Shown one piece after another: positions 1 through 6,256 of a DNA stretch of 6,256 nt; position 1 is the stretch's first letter, and every line of letters starts with the position of its first letter. The translations under genes and the position numbers were made by a program. This DNA is from Lachnospiraceae bacterium. GTDB taxonomy: Bacteria > Bacillota > Clostridia > Lachnospirales > Lachnospiraceae. Location of the stretch: NCBI GenBank assembly GCA_021200345.1, contig JAJQGR010000236.1, forward strand, positions 1 through 6,256, given 5' to 3'. Under the pieces are notes generated by a model. That model was not told where the DNA came from. It made no database searches and saw nothing but the letters and a program-made list of their open reading frames with translations.

Positions 1-3
1 GTC

Positions 4-708
4 TTAAAACATCTCCCACAGCGGTCCCCGTCCCATGAACAGCCTTCCAAACTCCCCGTCGGTCAGAGCGCAGACAGGACGGCTGCGCCACACGCTTTCA
101 TTTCCCAACGTCAAAAGAGCATCTCCCCAATCTGTGGAGCACACCGCCAGCCGGAGAGATTCTCTTTCTGTGCGCATTTCCTCCCGGCGCACCATAAAGG
201 GCAGAATCCGGTAAAGCGGATCTTCCCGGCTGATCAGCCATCTCAGGCTGGCCTCTCCACTGCAGCGCTCCAGCCAGGCACAGAAAGCACTGCCATCCAG
301 CTGATATCCGCATTTTCCGCCTGCGGACAGCCATTGAAACACCTGACTGACAAAGGCGTCATAATCGCCAAGAATGGAAAGGGCGATTCTTTTCAGCGCC
401 GCCGCCTCTTCTTTCCCGGCCAGAAGCACCAGATTTCCGGTACCCATTCTGCCGTCGCTCATTTTTCCTCTCAGACTTCGAAGTCCCAGAAAGGCTCCCT
501 GACAGAAAGTCTCCTGCTGTGGATCCTGGGTTCTCTCGCACAAATCCCTCCAGAGCAGATAAAAGCGGTCATAGGACAGAAACTCATCCACCACCGGCGG
601 CGGTCCGCAGGGCCCGTTGACAGCGGGCACCAGCTCCCTCCCCGTGAACCGGGTCAAAAAGAAACCCGCCGAGGAGTGTTCATATGTACAATAAAAATAA
701 ATTTCCAT
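4..708 (-). CDS. Protein of unknown family, third gene of a two-GTPase operon
   Basis: A 234-residue protein that I do not recognise. The start is supported by a GGGGAGGA ribosome binding site at 713-720, with GGAGG five bases before the ATG; the stop is TAA at 4-6. No signal peptide or membrane segment is visible, so it is probably cytosolic. The N-terminus is aromatic (MEIYFYCTYEHSSAGFFLTR), followed by a Gly/Pro-rich turn (residues 29-40), a predicted helix (41-60), and a DGRMGTGNLVLLAG segment (85-98) that looks like a beta strand after a turn. The remainder seems mainly helical. There are nine Cys and seven Trp, but the Cys are scattered and form no obvious zinc site. The gene follows the small GTPase gene after 38 bases with no terminator, so co-transcription is likely. 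A partner, regulator or adaptor of the two GTPases is a reasonable inference from position only. No catalytic motif was found. Confidence 0.85.
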   Translation of the reverse strand: MEIYFYCTYEHSSAGFFLTRFTGRELVPAVNGPCGPPPVVDEFLSYDRFYLLWRDLCERTQDPQQETFCQGAFLGLRSLRGKMSDGRMGTGNLVLLAGKEEAAALKRIALSILGDYDAFVSQVFQWLSAGGKCGYQLDGSAFCAWLERCSGEASLRWLISREDPLYRILPFMVRREEMRTERESLRLAVCSTDWGDALLTLGNESVWRSRPVCALTDGEFGRLFMGRGPLWEMF

Positions 709-746
709 ACTTTCCTCCCCGACGGGTCTTACAGAATCCCCTGTTC

Positions 747-1787
747 TCAGATTTCCCGCGGATTCTGAATAATATAAAAACCATCCTCCGCAAAATATCC
801 CACATTGCGCTTGATTTTTTTGCGAAGTGTCTCCACCACACCCTCCAGCTGAGGCACAGTGGAAGCTTTAAACATTTTGGAGTCGGCCTGGCTCTTTTTG
901 TCTGCCAGTTCTTTCATTAAAATATATGTCAGAATATAGACCATGGGCTGCTCGCAGAATTTCGGCGTGTAACCCTGCTCGTACTCCCGCAGAAACTCCG
1001 GCTTCTGATAAAGGGATACCACCCTGCCGGTCTGGCTGTCCGTGCGGAAATGCACGAAATCAATTCCGCCCGCGGAGAGAATCGGCGTGATGGCCATGGT
1101 GCAGCCGTTGATCAGAGCCGGGGTGGACTTCAGATACATTAACAGATCCCTGTAGCCGCAGCCAATGGCGTCCACCAGCTCCTGCATATAATCCCGCCCG
1201 CTGACGTTCAGCTGAGGCGTATGAGTCAGGTGATAATATCTCTCACATTTAATAGGTACAAACAGAATCATCCTGTCTCTGATTTCATCCACAGACAGAC
1301 TGTTTTTAAAGAAATTGGCAATCTCCAGAGGCTTATTGTACTCCTCGTGATAAATTCCATAGCCCTTGTCTGTCATCTTTGCAAACAAGTAAGGAGTGTC
1401 AATGGCGATGATGATCACGGAGGACTGGCTGATCAGCGCCTTCACCTGATCCTGGTGATTGTCCGTCAGCCATTCACCGGGAATATCATAGATCGCGAAA
1501 GGAATGGTATTTGAGCTCCCTAACGACAGCTGGAAGGAATACTTTTTCATGGCGGAGGTAGGATTGTCGTCCACTTCCACGCGGGTCAGAGGAACGTCAA
1601 AATCATTCAGCTTTTCCTGAATCGCCGCTCTCGCCGCTTCCAGCTCTCTCCCCGTCTCTTCGCTTCTGCTGATAGAAAGAGGGGTCCCCGCCAGCGCTTT
1701 ATTGATTTGTCCATACATGGAGGCCAACACCGTGGTCTTGCCGCAGCGCTTGCCGCCCAGCATCAGTATACTGATTTCCTGTGCCAT
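747..1787 (-). CDS. Small P-loop GTPase, double-GTPase-2-like (TRAFAC-type)
   Basis: A 346-residue predicted cytosolic GTP-binding protein. Seen directly: a P-loop GGKRCGKTT at residues 11-19 (fits GxxxxGKT) after a short beta strand (ISILML), and a G3 motif DIPGEW at 101-106 (DxxG) following strand PFAIY. A strand SSVIIIAIDTP (122-132) precedes a long helix-loop insert. The G4 position is FVPIKCER (176-183), where Ile-Lys-Cys-Glu stands in place of N/TKxD. The C-terminal 50 residues are Lys-rich and helical, with no membrane segment. The arrangement recalls the 'double-GTPase 2' family of GTPase-centred conflict systems; this is from memory of family style, not a search. The ATG is preceded by AAAGGAGAG at 1795-1803. 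It lies 22 bases downstream of the large GTPase gene and 38 bases upstream of the third gene, so the three are probably one transcript. GTP binding is well supported; the biological role is unknown. Confidence 0.88.
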   Translation of the reverse strand: MAQEISILMLGGKRCGKTTVLASMYGQINKALAGTPLSISRSEETGRELEAARAAIQEKLNDFDVPLTRVEVDDNPTSAMKKYSFQLSLGSSNTIPFAIYDIPGEWLTDNHQDQVKALISQSSVIIIAIDTPYLFAKMTDKGYGIYHEEYNKPLEIANFFKNSLSVDEIRDRMILFVPIKCERYYHLTHTPQLNVSGRDYMQELVDAIGCGYRDLLMYLKSTPALINGCTMAITPILSAGGIDFVHFRTDSQTGRVVSLYQKPEFLREYEQGYTPKFCEQPMVYILTYILMKELADKKSQADSKMFKASTVPQLEGVVETLRKKIKRNVGYFAEDGFYIIQNPREI

Positions 1788-1809
1788 ATGTCATCTCTCC
1801 TTTCCGCCC

Positions 1810-4146
1810 TTATGCCGCATCCCCGAGGAAGTCCTTCAAAACCCCGATCATGGCGTCATAGCTTTCCATCATGCGCTTCACCTGCTCATATTTTACAGCA
1901 TCCTGTTTCCAGATCAGATTACTGAATTCCAGGAAGAAGGATCCCCAGACACTGGTCATATCATTGATATGCTCATCTGAAATATCGCTGGCAAAGGTCA
2001 GTCTGTCATAAAACTCCTCCGCTGCCGCGTAAAACGCCCGGTTCGGCGTATTGTACAGCCTGGAAAGATGAAACCTCAGTTCGTCCTCTATAACAGACAT
2101 TCTGGACGTTAAGTAAAAATTGATGGCATAGCCCAGCCCCTGCTTTTTGAAATTGATCTCCGGCTGAGCGTACTCGTCACAGATGGGATTGATAATATAA
2201 AGCTGGCGGCGCACCTCCTGAATCAGCTGCGCCCGGGTATTGAAATTAAACTGGTAGAGGAACTGGAAGCCTTTTCTGATCTGCTTATATTGCTCATTGC
2301 CGTCCAGCAGCTGATTCATCACATCTTTCAGCCACTCCACCATGTCAACCTCTTCCTCCTCCGGATCCGGCTCCTCCTCTTTCTCCGTCAGCTGGCGCAG
2401 CTCTCTGTAGAGCACCTCCACCAGGGAATTTTTGAAACGGCGGTTTTCTTTCTCCAGCACGTCGTCGATGGCGATAAAACGGTCTGTGATCTCATTTCTC
2501 ACATAATGAAGCATCAGGGTCCACATATCGCCGGGCAGAAGCTGCCCGTTCTTCTTGCTGATCTCATCGATGGTCTCCGCGGAAGGAATGATGCTGTCCA
2601 GGTTGTTGATAATCTTCTGCACCTCCGCGCCCAGCAGGGAGTTATTCTCCTCCTTTTTCTCTCCCCAGTCCGCCACAATCTCACTTAAGGAAGCAGACAT
2701 GCGGCTGAAGCAGTCGGAACCTTTCTTGAAGGCCTCCACACCCCCGGGGTTGGCGGCATTGACGGATTTAAAATTCGGAAGCTCCTCTAAAAAGCAGCGA
2801 ATCTCATTGCGGACCAGCTCTTCTTTAACGTCTATGGCCTTAACATACTCCGCGTCTATTTCATCCATATTATGCAGCAGCGTCTGAAGCATGGGAATCA
2901 AAAACTCATCACGAACCTGTTCCTGGTCACTGGAGTCCACAATTTTACTGCCCGCAATCACCCACCCGTACTTCACCAGATCCTCACGAAAGGCAGCTAC
3001 CACATTATCATTTTGTCCCTTGTAGTGATTGACCAGATAAAACAGCCACTTGCCGGTATCCCGCTGTCTGAAGTGATCCCTCAGGCTGGTGTACAGATCC
3101 TGGTCTCCGGTCTGCACACTGCGGTCTGGTCTTGTCACCACAATGGCGGCGTCACACTCTCTGTCAACGGTATTCAGCATAGCCTCCTCAATGCCATACT
3201 GTGTGGAGCCCAGTCCTACCGTATCCACCAGACGCACCCTGCCCACATCCGCAAAGAACGGACAATAAATATCCGCCCTGGAAACAGCCAGATATTTAAA
3301 GTAAAACTCCGCCTCCGGATCATCGCTGCTCTTGCCGTTATTCTGCGCAACAAAGGTTTTGATCAATGTCTTGTCCGTAAGGGTCAATGGGGATGAACCA
3401 AACAGATCCCTGATTTCCTCGAAATTATCACAGATATTGCTCAGATACTTCAGCGCAACCGCCTGACCGGCATCACCCTCTTTCATTTTCAACTTGAAAA
3501 TCTGGACAGGGATATAAGGAATATCATCAAACTCCAGCGGATTGTTCCGCAGATAATCCGGATCCAGCGTATTGATATACGGTCTGACTATATCCACAAG
3601 ATCCGATGGCTGCCGGAACGTAATGACCGCCCTGACGCTTCCTTTCGGAATTTTGGGATCATTCCAGATGACAGATGTGGCGCCTGTACAGGAGGTACCA
3701 TTGTAGGCAGGAATGATTTCATTTTCCAGATTTCCAATCGACTGAAGAAGGCGGCTCTTTCCCTGACCCTCTTTGCCAATGGTGGCGATGCTGATGTAGT
3801 CCCTGTCAAAGCGCTTGATTCCATCGTCCATATTCTTGATGAGCTCCGTCATGCTGCGCAGAACGCCTCTTAAATTAATGCTGCTCACAGCCAGCTCATA
3901 TTCCTTTCTCAGCGCTTCATCTGAAATGTTGCCGACCGTGCCAGTCAATTCTATAAATGAAGTGTTTACTTTTTTCTTCAGCTCCTCCATCCGGGCTTTG
4001 CGCTGTTTCAGATCTTCACCCTTCTCCGCACGGGCCGTGATAATGTCATCAATCTGAGCTTTCACTTTCTTGTACTGTTTCTCATTGTAATCACGTTGCT
4101 CCGCACTCATTTCCTCATAATCAATACCGCCCATCTGCTCCGCCAT
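1810..4146 (-). CDS. Dynamin-like large GTPase with N-terminal coiled coil
   Basis: A 778-residue protein and first gene of the three-gene operon. Residues about 10-62 are charged and helical, a likely coiled coil. The GTPase domain follows: P-loop GKEGQGKS at 124-131, a candidate G2 region GTSCTGATSVI at 150-160, and G3 DTVG at 308-311 after strand VRLV. The next strand CDAAIVVTRPD (331-341) is followed by the candidate G4 LVNHYKGQ (371-378), which lacks the usual NKxD. The roughly 180 residues between G1 and G3 are long for a small GTPase and fit dynamin-like proteins. Residues about 430-778 are mainly helical, with a very acidic stretch at 587-601. No transmembrane helix or clear hydrophobic paddle is visible, so membrane fission is not shown. 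The ATG is chosen because AAAGGAGG (4155-4162) lies eight bases upstream. An ATPase-like or other P-loop NTPase is the alternative; P-loop NTPase is secure, dynamin-like is likely. Confidence 0.88.
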   Translation of the reverse strand: MAEQMGGIDYEEMSAEQRDYNEKQYKKVKAQIDDIITARAEKGEDLKQRKARMEELKKKVNTSFIELTGTVGNISDEALRKEYELAVSSINLRGVLRSMTELIKNMDDGIKRFDRDYISIATIGKEGQGKSRLLQSIGNLENEIIPAYNGTSCTGATSVIWNDPKIPKGSVRAVITFRQPSDLVDIVRPYINTLDPDYLRNNPLEFDDIPYIPVQIFKLKMKEGDAGQAVALKYLSNICDNFEEIRDLFGSSPLTLTDKTLIKTFVAQNNGKSSDDPEAEFYFKYLAVSRADIYCPFFADVGRVRLVDTVGLGSTQYGIEEAMLNTVDRECDAAIVVTRPDRSVQTGDQDLYTSLRDHFRQRDTGKWLFYLVNHYKGQNDNVVAAFREDLVKYGWVIAGSKIVDSSDQEQVRDEFLIPMLQTLLHNMDEIDAEYVKAIDVKEELVRNEIRCFLEELPNFKSVNAANPGGVEAFKKGSDCFSRMSASLSEIVADWGEKKEENNSLLGAEVQKIINNLDSIIPSAETIDEISKKNGQLLPGDMWTLMLHYVRNEITDRFIAIDDVLEKENRRFKNSLVEVLYRELRQLTEKEEEPDPEEEEVDMVEWLKDVMNQLLDGNEQYKQIRKGFQFLYQFNFNTRAQLIQEVRRQLYIINPICDEYAQPEINFKKQGLGYAINFYLTSRMSVIEDELRFHLSRLYNTPNRAFYAAAEEFYDRLTFASDISDEHINDMTSVWGSFFLEFSNLIWKQDAVKYEQVKRMMESYDAMIGVLKDFLGDAA

Positions 4147-4183
4147 ACACCTTGCCTCCTTTGTGTAATCCCATATCTGTTTT

Positions 4184-4213
4184 AGTGTAGCACATTATTA
4201 CTCCCCCTAGCAA
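4184..4213 (-). promoter_or_regulatory. Candidate sigma-A promoter of the GTPase operon
   Basis: On the minus strand a TTGCTA box (4208-4213, four of six matches to TTGACA) is followed by an 18-base spacer and TACACT (4184-4189, four of six to TATAAT). A TG one base before the -10 box (4191-4192) gives an extended -10. Transcription would begin near 4177, leaving an untranslated leader of about 30 bases that contains the ribosome binding site of the 778-residue GTPase gene. Its place between a terminator and the first gene of the operon supports it. No operator is evident over the promoter itself. Confidence 0.65.
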
Positions 4214-4240
4214 TCACTTTTTCCGCATTTTTCAGTATAA

Positions 4241-4250
4241 TTTCGCGAAA
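4241..4250. repeat. Perfect 10-base palindrome upstream of the operon promoter
   Basis: TTTCGCGAAA reads the same on both strands. It lies 28 bases upstream of the -35 box and overlaps the end of the T-tract of the terminator. The dyad could be a protein-binding site, but it does not extend into the flanks and short AT-rich palindromes arise by chance. The symmetry is certain; a function is not shown. Confidence 0.3.
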
Positions 4251-4279
4251 AAAAGAGCCGGAACAGTCTGCTCCGACTC
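4248..4279 (-). terminator. Rho-independent terminator after the penicillin-binding protein gene
   Basis: On the minus strand an 11-base-pair stem (4255-4279, two G-T wobbles, three-base GAC loop) is followed directly by seven T residues (4248-4254). It sits about 45 bases after the stop codon of the penicillin-binding protein gene and upstream of the GTPase operon promoter, so it separates the two transcription units. On the plus strand the stem is followed only by a CTTTTG run, which would be a weak terminator; no plus-strand gene needs one. Confidence 0.88.
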
Positions 4280-4325
4280 CTTTTGAAAAAGAGACTTTCA
4301 ATATGAAAATGATCACTGTATCCGT

Positions 4326-6256
4326 TCAGTCAAACACCGACGTTTCCACGCTTTCCGCTTTATTGGCTAAAAGCCAGGACATGGTATTGCGCCAGATGGA
4401 CGCCGGATAGGTGCCTCCGGCCATTCCCTCCACCGTGGTATTATCGTCTGTTCCCACCCACACGGCGATGGTATACTGATCCGTAAAGCCGCAAAACCAG
4501 CCGTCGGCGCTGATCTGTGTGGTGCCGGTCTTTCCCGCGGCGTGTTCCGAGGAATAGGTCTCCCACTCCATGGATCTGGCGGTGCCAAAGGTAATCGTAC
4601 CCTCCAGAATCTGCGCCATCTGCCTGGCCGTATCCTCCAAAAAGACCTGAACTGCCTCCGCCTGGCTGTAAATCTCCTTTCCCTCCGCGTCTAAAACAGA
4701 AAGCAGACAGTCCGGTTGGGTATAATAGCCAAACCCCGGGAAAGCAGAATAAGCGCCCGCCATTTCCAGTGTGTTGGTGCCGTAGGTCAGGCCTCCCAGG
4801 GCAGCGGAAAGGGTGTCATCCTGGCAGGACAGATGATTGAGTCCCAGCTTTCTGGCATAGGACAGGCCCACCTGAGGTGTGATTTTATTATAAAGGTAAA
4901 CGGCACAGCCGTTGTAGGAATAAGCCACCGCGTTTGCCAGAGAATAGGCCGTTCCCGTCATGGTATCCGCCCCTTTTGTCCCCGCGTTATAGTAATCGTA
5001 TGCGGTCTGGACGTCGATATTATATAAGGTAGAACTGGCCGTATAACCATTGTCCAGGGCCGGACCATAGACCAGGATCGGTTTGATGGCGGAGCCGGGC
5101 TGACGGGTGGACTGAAAGGCCCGGTTAATGCCGTAATTGTTTTCCAGATCATACTGGGAGCGTCCGCCGCTGATGGCAATGACCTTATGGGTCAGGTTGT
5201 CGATCACCGTCGCCGAGCCCTGCAGATTATAAACCCCATCCGAGGTCAGCCCGGTATCAAAGGAAAGCAGACTGTCAATATGGGTCTGCAGAACCTTCTG
5301 CGTGTCCGGCTGAATGCTGGTGTAAATGCTGTATCCCCCGGTATAAAGCTGATCCTTCGCCTCGGAATAGGCCTCATTGTAGGATTCCCAGTAGGACTCA
5401 TATTCCTCATCCGTCTGAAATTCATTGACAAATTCAAAGCCGTTCAGCTCCATCAGATATTCCGCGGCGCAGTAGATGGCGTAGCTGATGGTATCGTCAT
5501 AGTCCGCGTCGATGGTATTGTACTGAAGATTGATGGTGGAGCGCAGCGCCTCATGGTACTCGCTGTCGGTAATATACCCCTCCTCATACATGCTCTGCAA
5601 AATCAGCTTCATCCTGGAAACCGCGTTCTCCGGGTAGGTCCAGGGGTTATAGTACTCCGGCAGATTGGGAATGCTGCACAGATAGGCAATCTCTCCTAAC
5701 GTCAGCTCCTGGGGCGTCTTTCCCAGATAACAGTAGGCCGCGTCAGTGATGCCGTAAATTCCGTTGGCAAAGCAGCACTGGTTCACATACCACTCCATGA
5801 TCTGCTCCTTATCATATTTTTGTGTGACAAAATATGACATAATGATCTCTTTTACCTTACGGGCAATGGTCTTCTCGGAGCTTAAATAGGTCAGCTTGAC
5901 CAGCTGCTGGGTGATGGTGGAGCCTCCCTGGTTGAACTCACCGGTGGTCAGGTAGGACCATCCGGCTCTGAGAATGGCTTTCACCTCAAAGCCGTCATTT
6001 TTCCAGAAGGTCTTGTCCTCAATGGCTACAAAAGCGTTGATGATATTCTCCGGGATCTGGTCGTACTGGATATAATTCTGAGAGGAATCCGCGCTCAGCG
6101 TGGTCATCAGATCCCCGTTGGCGTCGTAGATGTAGCTGGTCTGGTTTAAGCGAAAATCCTCTTCCGTGGATTCCTCAATGGTTTCCTTCGCGCTCTGGTA
6201 CATGGCGCCAAGGGAGGTCCCCAGAACGCTCTCCGAATACTTATACAGAAGAATGG
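4326..6256 (-). CDS. Class A penicillin-binding protein (GT51 transglycosylase/transpeptidase), N-terminus cut by window edge
   Basis: Polymerises lipid II into glycan strands and cross-links the stem peptides at the outer face of the membrane. The frame stays open to the right edge: 17 full codons precede the first in-window ATG (6201-6203), which has no ribosome binding site. The true start and the expected cytosolic tail and membrane anchor therefore lie outside. Numbering from that Met, 625 residues are seen. The GT51 domain spans about 45-215: VAIEDKTF with catalytic Glu62, GGSTITQQ (93-100), RKVKEII (115-121), and MEWYVNQ (136-142) with conserved Glu137. The transpeptidase domain spans about 325-605: SAIK with nucleophile Ser371 and Lys374, SYN (429-431), and KTGT (558-561). 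A Tyr/Glu-rich linker (about 262-286) lies between them. The one deviation is Asn69 where GT51 motif 1 usually has His. It ends in an unadorned C-terminus with no extra domain. It is transcribed toward, but terminated before, the GTPase operon. The family call is secure; whether it is the PBP1a or another paralogue is not resolved. Confidence 0.96.
   Translation of the reverse strand, partial: ILLYKYSESVLGTSLGAMYQSAKETIEESTEEDFRLNQTSYIYDANGDLMTTLSADSSQNYIQYDQIPENIINAFVAIEDKTFWKNDGFEVKAILRAGWSYLTTGEFNQGGSTITQQLVKLTYLSSEKTIARKVKEIIMSYFVTQKYDKEQIMEWYVNQCCFANGIYGITDAAYCYLGKTPQELTLGEIAYLCSIPNLPEYYNPWTYPENAVSRMKLILQSMYEEGYITDSEYHEALRSTINLQYNTIDADYDDTISYAIYCAAEYLMELNGFEFVNEFQTDEEYESYWESYNEAYSEAKDQLYTGGYSIYTSIQPDTQKVLQTHIDSLLSFDTGLTSDGVYNLQGSATVIDNLTHKVIAISGGRSQYDLENNYGINRAFQSTRQPGSAIKPILVYGPALDNGYTASSTLYNIDVQTAYDYYNAGTKGADTMTGTAYSLANAVAYSYNGCAVYLYNKITPQVGLSYARKLGLNHLSCQDDTLSAALGGLTYGTNTLEMAGAYSAFPGFGYYTQPDCLLSVLDAEGKEIYSQAEAVQVFLEDTARQMAQILEGTITFGTARSMEWETYSSEHAAGKTGTTQISADGWFCGFTDQYTIAVWVGTDDNTTVEGMAGGTYPASIWRNTMSWLLANKAESVETSVFD

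Noticed and set aside
334..768. Plus-strand open frame of 144 codons opposite the third gene
   Set aside because: It runs antisense through the gene and into the next one, has no ribosome binding site and no domain; the minus-strand frame has a strong ribosome binding site and operon spacing.
2290..3396. Overlapping plus-strand open frames of 110 to 174 codons opposite the large GTPase gene
   Set aside because: They are reverse-strand shadows of a long gene with clear GTPase motifs; compositions are His/Leu/Ile-rich as expected of antisense frames.
4234..4239. TATACT on the minus strand as an alternative -10 box
   Set aside because: A good -10 match, but the sequence 17-18 bases upstream (TCCGGC/TTCCGG) is a poor -35 box and lies inside the terminator stem.
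4283..4301. Small TTGAAA/TTTCAA inverted repeat between the penicillin-binding protein stop and the terminator
   Set aside because: Only six AT-rich base pairs with a seven-base loop; too weak to be a credible hairpin.
5187..5699. Open plus-strand frame of 170 codons opposite the penicillin-binding protein gene
   Set aside because: It is antisense to a gene with verified catalytic motifs, has no convincing ribosome binding site, and its translation has no recognisable domain.
6201..6203. ATG at 6203 as the start of the penicillin-binding protein
   Set aside because: No ribosome binding site precedes it, the frame is open to the window edge, and class A enzymes need a membrane anchor before this point.
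1..6256. tRNA, rRNA, CRISPR array, insertion sequence or attachment site
   Set aside because: The window is almost fully coding; no array of spaced repeats, no transposase or integrase motifs and no terminal inverted repeats were seen.

Overview
The window carries four protein-coding genes, all on the minus strand, and about 180 bases of intergenic DNA. Moderate GC in the genes, an AT-rich intergenic region, strong AAAGGAGG-type ribosome binding sites, a sigma-A-like promoter and the style of the class A penicillin-binding protein all point to a low-to-mid GC Firmicute, most likely a gut clostridium of the Lachnospiraceae type. That placement is an inference from style; there is no rRNA or other marker gene.

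Reading in the direction of transcription (right to left), the first gene enters from the right edge and is incomplete at its N-terminus. It is a bifunctional class A penicillin-binding protein (GT51 glycosyltransferase plus transpeptidase) with almost all catalytic motifs intact. It ends at 4326 and is followed by a strong intrinsic terminator at 4248-4279. A separate promoter (4184-4213) then starts a compact three-gene operon filling 4-4146.

The operon encodes: a 778-residue protein with an N-terminal coiled coil, a dynamin-like GTPase domain and a long helical C-terminal part; a 346-residue small GTPase with a clear P-loop and DxxG motif; and a 234-residue protein of unknown family rich in Cys and Trp. 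The gaps are 22 and 38 bases, each with its own ribosome binding site, and no terminator is seen between them or after the last gene inside the window. Both GTPases keep G1 and G3 but have non-standard G4 (guanine specificity) motifs.

The set looks like an accessory two-GTPase system plus a partner protein. This resembles in outline the GTPase-centred conflict systems predicted by comparative genomics, in which GTPases are encoded beside 'GTPase-associated' proteins. The sequence alone does not show defence, effector or membrane-remodelling activity, and no nuclease, protease or toxin domain is visible. The operon is the part of the window that may be undescribed; the penicillin-binding protein is ordinary housekeeping.
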